From Diploscapter coronatus (lineage: Eukaryota > Nematoda > Chromadorea > Rhabditida > Rhabditidae), in contig OZ038423.1 in assembly GCA_964036155.1 (NCBI GenBank), positions 55,195,249-55,259,248 on the forward strand: 64,000 nt of DNA, written 5' to 3'. This document shows positions 35,865-47,504 of this stretch, piece after piece. Within the stretch, counting starts at the first letter, position 1. Each line of letters starts with the position of its first letter. The translations under genes were made by a program, and so were the position numbers. Under the pieces are notes generated by a model. The model did no database searches. It saw only the letters and a list, made by a program, of their open reading frames with translations, and was not told the origin of the DNA.

Positions 35865-37421
35865 TTAGTCGAAAATGCTGAAGGCGGATTTGCGTGGCGA
35901 GAACGGGGACGGGGAGAAGAGCTTCACGGGCGTTCCCGGGCAGGCAGAGCCTGAAAAATAGGATTATTTTTAAAATACATTTTACGAGTTTTTTTACGAA
36001 TCTAGAAAGCATATCAGTAATTCCGACTTTTTCCAGCCTTCAACAAGTTTTGATGCAGTTTTTTGCATTCTTTCGAAAATCATTGCAATAACAAGCCTGG
36101 TGAGTGGAATGTCGGCGTGAGAGAGGCGATGGCCGAAGAGCGGATCTCGGACAGCTTGTTGTAGAACTGCAACATTTAAAATGTTTTCTCTTAGAGTTTC
36201 ACGTTTCGTTCATACAAAAGAAGACATTCTCTTAACGAAAAAATCATTCTATTCTAGTTTAAAAAAAATACAAACCCTCTCCATATCGGCGGGCTCTTTG
36301 AATCCGAAACCGTAGACGTCGCAGTTCTTGTCGAATTTGTTCGAGACGAAGTGCACGAAGCACGAGCTGCAACAAGTCAGAGTTAAACTTGAATTCATTC
36401 AAAGCTGAATCGGAGAATCAATTCCACCTTGGAGACGAGATCGTGAAGTTCGACGACAGCGGCACGTTGTTGATGATCAACTGCAGATTTTGAAAATTCA
36501 TTTAAAAATCGAGGAATCGAGATAACTTTGATAATTTTCTACTTCAAAGTTTTGTGAAACATATCGAATAGAGAATTTTAGAGCTTTTTTGTTTTTTTTT
36601 TTTAAATTTTTATTTTACAAGTTCTTCTGAATTGGCTAGTTTAGAGTTTGGAATATTCTTACAATATACATATAAAACCAATTTTTCGATACTATTTAAT
36701 CAAAAACTCACGTAATGATTGTCATCGAGTGCGAGCATTTTGGTGACGTCTTCCAGCTGCAACTCTTTTCTAATCTTCGGTTCAGTTCTACTTTCAAACC
36801 TGATCATGAAAGATGTGAACGAAGATGGGTTTTGCAGTGAGTTCCTTCCACTGGTCGAGTTCTTGTCGGAACAGCTGTGAAGACGTCGTGAACAGACGCT
36901 TCATTCTGAAAAAAAACTAGATTTTAAAAGCAACTCTCCATTTTCCAATCTTTAATTATTGTAGCGGTCAAATAAAGTGACATTTCATGTGTTAAAGCGC
37001 GTCTTAAGAGAAATGCGCGTACGAACTATACGCAAAGGGGAAGACTAGAGCAGAGAGGGAGAGTGAGATAGAGCCAGCGGGAGACAGTAGAAAGAGCGGT
37101 ACGCAATTTCCTCTACCTCTCGCTTTTTTCAACATACAACACATGATCTTTCACTTCGTTTGACAAGCACAATAGAAATTAAAGATTTGGGTAATTTTGA
37201 TCGGGCTTTTCATAGCGTTTTTTGACAGCTTCCATTCTTCGCCATTTTCAAGTTCAATGGAATAGTGAGCAAAGATATCCTTCGCCTGTTTATCCTATCA
37301 GCTGCCAAGTTTTCTCATAGCAAAATAAAAGAAATTGCTCGTTTTTCGTTTTATTTTTGACCCACCTTCCCGACTGCAAGACCTGAGTGATCTCGTCCTT
37401 TTTGGCGAATGCCCTTGACAT
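35865..37421 (-). CDS. Unidentified 165-residue protein with EVH1-like pattern
   Basis: complement(join(35865..35950, 36097..36166, 36276..36366, 36428..36480, 36712..36799, 36852..36905, 37366..37421)). Starts MSRAFAKKDEITQVLQSG shortly after a TTTTTCAG acceptor. The middle (about residues 55-115) reads LALDDNHYLIINNVPLSSNF, a short strand, then CDVYGFGFKEPADMERFYNK, which resembles the end of an EVH1/WH1 fold (VYGLGF then a helix). The tail is Ser/Pro-rich and ends SAFSIFD. I cannot name the family. Two choices are less sure: a 52-nt intron (36800-36851), required to keep frame, and a last intron with a GC donor (CCAG|GCTTGT). The upstream exon is open, so additional N-terminal exons are possible. 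Same strand as car-1, 860 bp downstream of it. Confidence 0.6.
36966..37167. mobile_element. MITE family A, copy 1
   Basis: About 200 bp with related ends (GGTCAAATAAAGTGACATTT and TCACTTCGTTTGACAAG). It matches, in opposite orientation, 57851-58040 along its whole length, including ATGCGCGT..CGAACTATACGCAAAG and CAGCGGGAGACAGTAGAAAG. It lies in an intron of the EVH1-like gene. Confidence 0.8.
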
Positions 37422-38284
37422 TCCTGCACGTCGATGAAACTGGACCTGAAAAATCGGATAATAATTAAAGAAAAACAAACAAACAAAAATTACAAAGTAC
37501 TAGTGCGAAGCAGTACAACTTGATGGCAAAGCGAAAGAAAAAATGTAGGGACCACCAAGCCACGTCCCTTTCACGAGGCGCAAATGTCGACTCGTTAGCA
37601 AGGCACCAATTTTCGAAGACAGTTGGCCAAATCTTGGTTTCTCACAATTGAGCGGTACCAACCATACAATTCGATGATGCTCTTTCGCACGGTGATGATA
37701 ATGACTTTTTTCTGAAGTCCCTAATTGCGCGTCAAATGCAAAACATTGATGAAAAATGGACTTATTTTAAAGAGACCGAGGCATGTTTCATAAGATTATT
37801 AAATAGGTTATCATCTGTAAAATTTGTAAAAATCACGAAACCCTAGGAGAAACTTTGAAATAGTTAAAAGAGAAGTGCAACTCTTTTAAAATGCTAAAAA
37901 CCCAAATTCCCCCGAACGAGTACAAAATTTATTCTCTTCAAAAAAAGAAATAAAACCAACACAAAAACAATCAGAATGATATCATCAACCTTTAAAAATC
38001 CCCGAAATTTTTGGGATATCGACTAAAAGAAGAGCTGAAGTTTAACCTCAAGATAAAAGAAAACGAAATCAATCTATTGGATGATTAATTCAAAAATCAT
38101 CAACTACTAAAATTTTTAAGACAACAAACCATAAAAGAGATCAATAATCTAAGAAACAAACGAAAAAAATAATAACGGGATAAAAGAAAAATGATTAGCC
38201 GATTGATAAACAAGATGGCCAAATAATTGGTGAGAAAGGTGGGGAATAGGGAAAGGAATGACTGGATCGAATCATTCAGGGCAT
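37422..38284. other. Spacer between car-1 and the EVH1-like gene
   Basis: Mostly AT-rich. One exon-like stretch on the minus strand (about 37670-37730, reading VIIITVRKSIIELYGW after a CTTCAG) has a GTACCG donor, but its phase does not join the next exon. Confidence 0.35.
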
Positions 38285-41200
38285 TTAGGCCTGAGCAACA
38301 GACGGTCTCGGTCCTGAAGACAAATTAGCATTGAAAAGTGTTTGTGAAGTAAAACAAGTACTCCTATGAAAATGAAGGATGATAATTGTACATTGCATAC
38401 AGAAACGATGCTGAATAATTGTCGAGTGACGAGGCCACCATTTCATACGGTAAAATAGCGCATTGGTTGTAATTAGAAAAATTTTAGGTGTAGAATTTTG
38501 TAAGTAATTTCAGATGCATGTAAGTAGTCTTCATTTTGCTGAATTATTTATGAAAAATCTCAGTTTATTTTTATCCTGCTTTTGCAGACTTCAGGAATGG
38601 AGGGTGTCAAAATTACTTGTTCAAGAAAACATCAATAAATCCACTAAACCTACCTCCTCTGTAAACACCACGCTGGAAGCCGCCGCGTCCGAATCCACGA
38701 GCCCCGAAGCCTCTGCCTCTGCCCCTGCTGCGGTAGAAGGCCATCGAGCGAACGTCCATCTGGGCAGACGAGCCGAACGTCTCCTGAAAATACGGAGTCT
38801 TCAATTAAGAACCAGAAAAAGTAAAAAGTAGCTTCATGGAGAAATGAATAATCACTTCTACAGAAATTATGAGATGAAAAAATCATCAGAAGAAATCCAT
38901 GTTTCAAGTTCGCTGTTCAACTCATTAGAATGCATGTCAGTATTGACTGTTACAAGTAATGAATCTTTTGCTTTGAAACATCTTTCATTGTCATTTTCAA
39001 GCTCTTTCACTATCATTCTGTCTACAGAAAAAGCATCACTAAACAATTGCAAAACTATCAAAGAGTTTAGACATTCATGATAGTATTCCATTTCTCAAAG
39101 ATGTTTCCATAAATAGCAAAACGACGTGATCACCATGTTTTCGGAAAATTGCAAAATATTGGGCATAGCGCGTATGCAACTCGGGTGATTGTTCCTTTTG
39201 TGATATCATTCTTTTCTTTCACATGAACCTAGCATTTCATCCAAAATGTTTTCCATAAATGTCAATGAATAACGACTAACCTGATTAGTCTGCCACTCCT
39301 TCTTCCAATCAGGTTTGCCCGTGTTGCCTTTGGCCTTTTCGATGGCTTCGCAGCTGATTCTGTCGAAGAAGGAGTTCTTTTTGTCGTAGAATGGCTTGTT
39401 CGGGTCGTGAGGGGCCGCCGACTTCTCCTCCTTCTCGCTGTCGCCGCCTGACAACTGAAATTTCGAGATAAATCAAGTAAGTCGTCAAAATAGTCCAGAA
39501 AGAGGTTTGATAAGAAAAATTAACTAAGTCTCAAAGAAGGACGATTTTCTGTCTTTATCATAAGCATATTCAGTGAAGAATCTGAATGACCATTTAGAAA
39601 TGACGAAATGAGGAAATGAAAGAAGTTAATAGAAAAAGGGGTCATTCCGTCAAATCCAAAAAAGACCAACAATTCGTATTTCTGTCATTCCTAAACTGTC
39701 GTCTGAATTCACTTCTGGTTTGGAAAAATTAGGAGTTTTCAACCTTCAGACAAAGATGAGCAAATATTCAATTTCGAAGCACCCCTTTGCAATATTTAGC
39801 AGCTTGTTCTTTAAAAGAATGCCGCCAATTGAATGACTTTTCTCTAAAGCCTGCATTTGTCTGCCGACCTTCATTTCCTCCATCTTGCCGATGATCTCCT
39901 CCTTGAACTTCTGGTTGGCCTTCTCGAAGTCGAAGTCTCCGTCGAATTTGAGCTTCTCTCCTTTCGGGTTGGGACGGGCCATTCCCATGCCGTTCAGGCC
40001 ATTAAGCTGGTTGCCGCGATGGAAACCGCCGTGGTGCTGCTGCTGGAAGCCGAACCCACGATTCCCGCGGAATCCACCCATCTGCAACGAATCTTCAATT
40101 CAGGCTTGTAAATTTCCACACCCGTGGATGTTCGCATGAATGAAATATAGGGTCTTATCAAGAAAAGAAAATAGCATGTCTTCTGTCTCTCGAAAAGAAA
40201 TGTTACTTATATTTCATGCGGGCTTGAAACTTGACAAGTCTGTTTCAATTATTCATGTTGTTGCGAATTTCGAGTGAAATACCGAAAATTTTACCTGATT
40301 ACCGCCACGCGGCATGAATCCACGATTTCCACCATGCAAAGAGCCGGATAGATCTGAACTGGTCGAGAATTTCAGCCCTTGACGATATTGTTATTCCCTA
40401 TCTCTTCACAAACCAATTGTAAAAATAAAATCTTAAAATCGATCAAGGCAATGGCAAATTAGAAAATGTACAAAGTAAAAGACATGTACACATCATTTTC
40501 TTTCAATTTAAAACAAATTTTCCAGATTTGATTTGCGGCTTGATAAATTCACCAGCTATTAAAGCTTAGTCTATTCTGAGGCTCACAAAGCCAGAATGGT
40601 TTTGTAGCGGTCTTTTTCTTTCGATTTTCATCATTTTCTCTCCCCACTCACTCATCAGTGCTCTATTCTTTGATTATTTTTCTTCAAATGACTTTATATT
40701 TATCAGTCCTGTGTGGTCTGTATATGGATGAATTGGAAAACTGACTGTTGATTCCTCTGAATCCCCCGCGATTGTTGCCAGGGTGGATGGAGCGAATGAA
40801 GCCGGGTGCACCGCGGTTGTCGTCCGGCGAAGTGCGGGTGAAGGCGCCAAAATCCTGCATTGGAGGCATTTGATTGAGAGGGAGAGAGAGACGCTGCATG
40901 AGCTGCTGAGGCGGAGTGAGAGCAGCAGAGGGGTGGGAGGGCGAGACGGGCACGTGGCGGGCAGACGCGGACACGATTGCAGGGTCCGCATGCAGACCAA
41001 TGCCTGCAGTCTGAAAAAAACGAATTTGAAAAGTTCAACTTACAAGGTTTAGGAAAAAGATGACATTTCTCGTCAGTTGAGCGACTTGATTCGTCAGTTT
41101 TCTTTTTAGAAGACAGATATTTTCCAAATACCTTCTCCATCTTCACTACCTTGGGCGTGTCGGTGACCACGAGCTCCTTGATGTCTGCCGCTTTGAAGAT

Positions 41201-41722
41201 GATGTACTCGTAGACGTCGTCGCGAGCGGCCACAGGCTTCGGGCACTTTCTGTCTTCCGTGCCGTACGAGCGCACTGAAAATGTACAAAAAATCACGAAA
41301 TTATTGATCTTTTCCCAGCAAATATTGCTATTCAGTTGCGAAATAGCTGACAGAAATTGTAATAGCAGTTTTCGAACTTCTACTGAAATCAACTGAGCGT
41401 TTTGTCTCAAAGATAGTTTCAATGAGCAACAGAATTTTCAGCGGATTTGAAAAAAAACAGGTTTGGAATTTTTTTTTTGAAACTTATGGAAAAGTCCAAA
41501 CTCGGTCCCAAATAGCCTGATGTTTTTTCGAGAATTTCAATTACTATGATCTTTGATCTTTAAATGACCTTTGGCGAGTGCAATGGTGGAATCGTTTGTG
41601 TCGACCGTGTAGAGGATTCCCTCGTAGCGAATGTCGAGCTTGGAGATGAGGCTGATCTTCGAGCCGATATACGGCGTCTGCCCCGTTCCGCCCGATCCCG
41701 CTGCAGCAGCTACTCCCGTCAT
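38285..41722 (-). CDS. car-1: LSM14/CAR-1 family mRNP protein
   Basis: complement(join(38285..38313, 38654..38783, 39281..39454, 39869..40081, 40295..40353, 40746..41010, 41132..41274, 41569..41722)), 388 residues. The N-terminal Lsm domain (about 15-95) contains [36 protein letters not shown] and [15 protein letters not shown], all hallmarks of LSM14/Scd6. A Pro/Ser/Gly-rich RGG linker follows, then the FDF box ([14 protein letters not shown], about 253-266), the FFD motif ([15 protein letters not shown], about 300-315), the TFG motif (ETFG, 337-340), and an RGG/GRG-rich end closing RPSVAQA. Family members bind the DEAD-box helicase CGH-1/DDX6 and repress or store mRNAs in P bodies and germ granules; C. 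elegans CAR-1 acts in germline and embryonic cytokinesis. Every phase checks. Confidence 0.95.
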
Positions 41723-42479
41723 TCTTTCTTCACTCAAACCGCTTCTGTCAAATGTACAAACGTTCGTCTGCAAACCAATTAGGCAATGTTTCAAAATTGC
41801 TTGCGAAAATGGCGATGGCAAATCAATATTGCTAGCAGAAGAAGGATTATCGAAGGAAGAGATGTGAAAAATCTGGCAATTCGGATGAAACGAGTTTAAT
41901 CAGAGATCGGGTCAAGGAATGAGGGAACCGGACAAGTTTCGAGATGAGCAGCGAATCAGAGCACTTATGGAACGTCTACAGAAGGAATCTGCGCGATCGA
42001 TTTTAGAAATTTTCGAGAAGAAAAAGAAATGAAAAATGATAAGAAAATCAATAAAATTGAAAATCGACAAAATCATGAGGGAATCACCAATTATTATGCA
42101 CTTGGCAATTTTCTACGAATCAGGGATATTGTGCTGTTGCGTGCGATGTTAATCAGACTTCATGTAATTGACAAGGAGTGGAATTTCAAGGAAATTTTTA
42201 CAGAAAACAGGAAATAATTAATTAGTGAATATATCCTAAAATTTAGCTGGAGTACGCGTGTAAAAAAGTGGTTTTCTTTATTTTTCTACACTGCGGCAGA
42301 GATGAAAAATAGCGTTGATTTTTCTTGCCGCTCGATTTCGGAGAATCCCAAGAATTTCCACAAAAACCTTCTAACTGTGGAAATGTTAGACTATCTGTCG
42401 GATTTTCGACAATACTCTTGGAATTTGAAAACGGCTTCACAATACATGTTCTTTAAGAGAAATTCCATAAATAACTAAC
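41723..42479. other. Upstream region of car-1
   Basis: Presumed car-1 promoter plus an AT-rich spacer. Short open frames occur on both strands without splice context. Confidence 0.4.
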
Positions 42480-42660
42480 AAGGGTCCGGACAACTGCAAA
42501 AGTGTCCCGGATCCGAACCAAACTCATATGAGTGGATACATCCATGGACCCTAATCACAAAAACGGGGAGATCAGGCTTCGCCCCCAGAAGTGGACGAGG
42601 CTAGAAAGGAGTCAAAGTGGATATTTTCGAGAGATGTGTTAACGTAAGTTGATCAATTTT
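42480..42660. mobile_element. Single-arm copy of the 2.3-2.7 kb fold-back repeat
   Basis: Shares CAAAAGTGTC.CGGATCCGAACCAAACT, GGATACATCCAT.GACCCTAATCACAAAAA and CGCCCCCA.AAGTGG with the reverse complement of 2540-2690. Only one arm is seen here. Confidence 0.75.
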
Positions 42661-42771
42661 TGATATGCCATCAATTATTTATTGTTTTCCTTGAATTTAT
42701 TCGATCGCATTTAAAACAATGGAATTTTCTGGTAATGACATTGTCGCAAATAATGGAGGGTAAATGACAGG

Positions 42772-42857
42772 ATCAGGGCTGTCTGAAGTTCAAAAAACTG
42801 AATTTGAACTGAACTTCCAGACAGTTCGAAGTTCAGTTCAGTTCGTACAGCCCTGAT
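42772..42857. repeat. 86-bp inverted repeat
   Basis: ATCAGGGCTGT (42772-42782) and ACAGCCCTGAT (42847-42857) bound GAAGTTCA/TGAACTTC-rich repeats that also pair. A miniature fold-back element. Confidence 0.7.
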
Positions 42858-42997
42858 TAAAAGGAATATTTATTTCAGTTGCAATTATCTATCATCACTT
42901 TTGGATGTCTTCGAGTGTCGTTTATATCATGAGCATTGAAATTAAATTATTATTTCACATTTTATTGAATAAAATTTCTACATAAAATCTGAGATTA

Positions 42998-44307
42998 TTA
43001 TAACCAAGCTTTATTTATGTCAATTTTTCCGACTTCTCGCCATTTATTCGTTTGTGGATCGTATTCCTCGATTACGTCACAGAAGTTTATCGGATAGTAG
43101 AAACCACTACTTCTTTTCCCAAGATTTTGAAATCTATATTAACAAATATTTAGTATAAAGATATGCAAAATCTCAGCTCACCCTCCGATTGCATACAATT
43201 TCTCGTTAGCGGCAATGAGCGAATGATGCCATCTTGCATAATTCATATCAGAAATTCGACTGTCAACAAGAGCTGAGGGATTGAAACACAGACAGGGTTT
43301 CAATACACTAGCATCACTAAATATATGATACATTATTTATCATACAAAATTAACAACTTCTGTCCTCCAGTTATGTAAATTCTTCCATTTAGGGATGCAA
43401 CTCCGAAATAAGGTCGTCCTTCTGGAATCTCCCCAACTTCAGTCCATTCTTGCTCATTGTCTGATAATCGATATATCTTATCATTCCATCCATCAATAGC
43501 TGAATATCCATAATTACGATAATGAATATGCTATAATATGACCGTATAAAATTTCATCGCATGTTATTGTTTGAGCACAGCTAATTGAATGAGGAAGCGT
43601 AGGTCCTGTTTGCCATTTTCCATCTATTAAAACCTGAATAAATTATTTCATGGATTTTCACTCGATCTTCTTACATCAACTCGATTCGTATCTTTCTTTG
43701 TCTTAGGATCCAATCCACCCAAATAATACAATTTATCTTTCAAATAAGCCACAGATGCCCATTTACGCCATTCAGGAGGATTTGGACCTGTAAAATTCTT
43801 TGAATCGATCATTCATGGATTTGTTGATAAGACCTTTTGAAATTTGTTGAGTATTCAAATCATATATTTCAAATAATCTCCTTCTGTAGTTAATTCCAAA
43901 AATCTGAAATATGAGAAATTATTCAAAATAACGAACATAAGAATTTTACTTTATTCTGTATAGTTGCTACTTCATATGGCCAATACCAATTGTGGAATTT
44001 TGCAATCCCTTCGACTGAGCAGGTAGATGGATTGAACAAGCCTATTCTTCCTTCCCATTGTTTACCATTATTTTGATAATTAACTAAATTATTACGAATC
44101 GTTTCAAAGTCTCTTACTTAGTTTTCAATACAAATTCTTACGATAGAATAAAATTTTCCTCTCGAACGCTATCTCGAGCACTATCGGCAGATATCTCTTG
44201 ATTATTCGCATCATTCGATTGCTAGCCCAGGCCAACTGTCCCAGGTCTTTGGATTCGGGATATTCGCAGATCAACAATATAATTTCAACTGGTAAATTGG
44301 CTAGCAT
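42998..44307 (-). CDS. F-box and kelch-repeat protein
   Basis: complement(join(42998..43133, 43182..43316, 43358..43499, 43543..43633, 43675..43787, 43834..43903, 43950..44083, 44142..44307)), 328 residues. The N-terminus is a short F-box (MLANLPVEIILLICEY..DLGQLAWASNRM, residues 1-45), expected to bind SKP1 in an SCF ubiquitin ligase. Kelch-type blades follow, recognisable by Gly-Gly and Trp spacing: YLGGLDP with EWRKWASVAY, IYITGGQN with EWTEVGEIPEGR, YAIGGF with KWREVGKI. About five blades are present, so the beta-propeller would be substrate-binding. Introns are only 40-60 nt. An AATAAA (minus strand, 42961-42966) follows the stop. Codon use is more AT-rich than in car-1 or tdc-1, suggesting lower expression or a faster-evolving gene. 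Confidence 0.85.
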
Positions 44308-44568
44308 CTTTGTTAAGAGACCTAAACAATCAGCAGTATTATTTTAAAATGGAGATAGTAAAAGAGCATCAATTGAGTGAGAAAGTCTGCAATTAATTAT
44401 TTAGAAGTGAATGTAACCCTATTTAAACGACATTAAGTTGAGATTCCGTGTCGGGAATATACAAATTGAAGCTAAAAATAAGTGAGAAGAAAAGGAAAAA
44501 TAACCATGGAAGACAAGAGCTGAGAACTGAATGAGAAGGATAAAGAGTTCGGCAAATGGATCTTTGGG

Positions 44569-45340
44569 TCACTCGCTCGCTATTTTCTGTATCTTTTCAT
44601 GCACTATTTCCTCTTCATTGATTATACAGGTGATTTTTGGAGGTGCGTCGTGACCACTTTCAAAGAGCCTCTGGGTTAAAATTGCCTTTACATTTATGCT
44701 CGTAGTCTAGCAAGTCTGAATGCAGTAGAATTGAACGGGATCTAGGTTGGGAAAAATGAAAGTTTTGAACTTCATAAAATTATGTTATGACTATCAGATT
44801 TGAAAGACCATTAAGCAGGCACGGCAGACGTAGATGAAATGATGATGTCGGTCACTTTACCGGGTGCTTAAGAACGCAGACTTAGGGAGGACTTAAGCCA
44901 AGATTGCTCTGTGATCGACCCGCCATAACATTTCTTCACAATTTTGTATATTTAACCTGAAATTTCAAAAATCTTCATTTCCAAAGTCGAAATCGAAATT
45001 TCATAATTTTCCTGTAAAAATGCATAGAGGAATAAAATATTCAAAGTCAGCTATCGCTTCAGATTTCTCCTAGGTAACTGTATCTGTATTTTGAAATATT
45101 CTATCTGCGCAACCTCGAGATTAAAATCACTAAATATGCAGTAAAATTGACTATCGCTTTTAAGAAATGAATTTATGCAAAAAAAATTCACTAAATTCTT
45201 TGTAAATGTCATGTGAACTAACCGAAGTATAGCTGAACTTGACTATGCTGGGAGCGGCCGTGTAGAAGACGAATTTCTTGCCGTTGCAGCCCATGTTGAA
45301 ATTATCCGTCGCATTATAGTCAGGATTCTTGAAGTTAAAT
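44569..45340 (-). CDS. Putative exons of an unidentified gene
   Basis: An exon at 45223..45340 (TTTGCAG acceptor, TCG|GTTAGT donor) is open for 39 codons with good codon use: FNFKNPDYNATDNFNMGCNG then KKFVFYTAAPSIVKFSYTS. A candidate terminal exon at 44569..44670 (acceptor AACCCAG) continues in phase RLFESGHDAPPKITCIINEE and stops. The upstream part is missing. A GC-donor splice from the 46-kb exons is possible in phase but unproven. Not recognised; a secreted or extracellular domain is possible given the N-glycosylation-like NATD. Confidence 0.3.
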
Positions 45341-46054
45341 CTGCAAAAAACAACTCAACTATTTCAAGTATATTCAATTTATCCAAAGCTAAATGACGTA
45401 ATGATTTGAGAGTCGCATTTATATTTACTTTCTCAAAATCTTTATCCTATCTTTGACTGCTGTCCACATAACATGATGCCATGTTCGAATTGTTGATTTA
45501 TCGGAAAAATCAAACAAATTTAGAGATTCAAAAATGGCAGTTTCATAAAGTTCTTAAAACTTGCAACTACAACTTATTTATTGATAACCAAAGAATATTT
45601 AAAAGAAAAAAAAGTCTAGATAATGTTTCGAAAATAAAATATCTTGTGGAAAGTTAAAGAGATCAGAAAGTCTCGATGACATTAAAGAAAACAACTAGGA
45701 TAAACTTGAAAAAATTGAATTGCCGAGAATGGCAGGGATAAAGTTATCAAAATACAAATGTCGGGAAGAACAAAAATCAATAAATATGCATGAAAATGAC
45801 AACTTGACTAACAAGAAAAACGAATGCGCATTGCGTCCTGCCTCTTAAAAGTAGGAAATCTTTTTGTCCCTCTCATTTTCTTCATGTTATTTCACTTTGT
45901 CAGAAATAGTGTGAAAAATATAGAGAAAAGGTTCTTTTACCGTTAAGGAACAGGACAGTGCGGTGGAAAGAAATAAATCTTGCATATAAATAGATAATAT
46001 AAAATATATAGCTCGGAATGTGTAAATTCTCACATAAATATTCCAAATCAGATG

Positions 46055-46706
46055 GGTGTCTGCAATCCCGTCTGCTGATCAGCTACGACTCTTTCGTCCT
46101 CGTCGTAGTTGAAACCGATGAAGCCTAGGAATTCTGAGCAAATTTCAAAAACTGAATCCCTGTGTAATTCACCAGTTCATAACAATCATCATCTATAAAA
46201 TTCGAAAAAGTTTAAGGTTAGGGAGTGTAGAGAAAAAAAACGGGCTGATCTTTTTTTATAAATGATCATCATTGCAAACTGGTGAATTATATAGGGAGGA
46301 GGTTAGAAAGAAGTCTGTAAATAGCGTAATGAGATTGAAGAAGCGCTTTATGAATTCGGCGGAATGACATAATGATGGAACGCTTCTATTTTCACGCAAT
46401 TCCTCTCAATTCGCCGTCTCGTCAAATCCAAGAAAACATTTTATAGCTTCGCATTACGCCATCTTCAGGCTGTCGATCGAATATGTCTGGCTATATGATC
46501 ACACATACCGGCCCCACTCCCTGGCGACTGCTGAGAGAGTCGGCTGGGTCTCTGACTCGAGCAGATCGTTTGCATCAGAGATCTGTCGCGAAACACATCC
46601 TGCGACATTTTCCTGTGGTTTGCCATATTAAGGTGGCGAACGATCTTCGGGTTGTAGCATTTCGGATCGGACACCATCCTCACGAGGAAACTCCTGTAAG
46701 AAGTTT
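46055..46706 (-). CDS. Putative two-exon small protein, unidentified
   Basis: Exon 1 follows a TTCTTACAG near 46698 and reads MVSDPKCYNPKIVRHLNMAN then a basic, Ser-rich stretch (SSQRPSRLSQQSPGSGA) to a GTATGT donor near 46509. Exon 2 (about 46055-46133, acceptor GCTCAG) adds EFLGFIGFNYDEDERVVADQ and a short end TGLQTPI. It may instead be the 3' part of a larger gene, since the first exon is open upstream of the ATG. The intron (about 46134-46508) carries an inverted repeat. Confidence 0.35.
46163..46291. mobile_element. MITE-like inverted repeat
   Basis: TGTAATTCACCAGTT (46163) and AACTGGTGAATTATA (to 46291) form terminal inverted repeats. Inner blocks ATCATCATCTATAAA and TTTATAAATGATCAT also pair. 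Confidence 0.7.
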
Positions 46707-47229
46707 TGATGAATCGAGTTTAAAATATTAAATTAGAAATATGTATATTTTTCAGGGCGTATTAAAAGGTTTCTAGTCACTCTCTACCAGCATTATTTCA
46801 CCCGAAGTCAAATAACTTGCCAGAAAAGAAAAACATTTTCGGCTCACTCGTATAAATAATTTACAAAGTCGCAGGTAAATCTTCGGCGATTAGATAACAC
46901 CAAATAAATGTAAGATAAAATCTAATTTTAAATTCTACTTTACTATTTTCACAACACGAAATTTGGACAATTTCTGTCTGATTCTGAGCGATTGGCTCAA
47001 TCCAATAAAATACGAATAGGGAAAGAGAATGAGTGGCATTTCAAATTTCAAAATACGTAGATGTTACAAAACACAGACCCACAATTCATCACTACGACTG
47101 CATTCTGAATTTGCATTTAGCTGCAAGACAATTAGACAATTTAAAATAATGTCATACAAATGATTCTCAGGATTTTTGGTTAAGCTGAAAAATATCGGAG
47201 AAAATTTCGAGCCGAAAGTCCTGAAGATC
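46707..47229. other. Spacer downstream of tdc-1
   Basis: AT-rich; no gene supported. Confidence 0.35.
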
Positions 47230-47265
47230 CTACAGATCAAACTCGACAGAATCGATCAGAAAGCC
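47230..47265 (-). other. Possible alternative terminal exon of tdc-1
   Basis: A strong TATTCTTTTCAG acceptor is followed by 11 codons (GFLIDSVEFDL) and a stop. It lies 240 nt downstream of the tdc-1 stop. It would need a donor inside the last tdc-1 exon; no in-phase GT donor was found. Confidence 0.2.
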
Positions 47266-47504
47266 CTGAAAAGAATAAAAAATGCAAAAATGAGAAAGGA
47301 GAGAGGTTAGTGACTGCACGAACTACGAGAATAGCAATCAGTTGAATGAGATTACCTTGTCGTTCTGAACAATCACAAAAGAAAATTAATCCGACAAAGG
47401 GGGCGTCATTCGAAATAGGTATTCACAGAAGGGGGGCTAACTCGAAAGAAATGAATAGTATATATTAAAAAAAAGGTAAAAAAAAAGAAGTCTGATTATC
47501 AAAA

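Noticed and set aside
40703..41422. 239-codon minus-strand ORF
   Set aside because: Runs through car-1 exons in the wrong frame and through an intron; the true frame gives the LSM14 protein.
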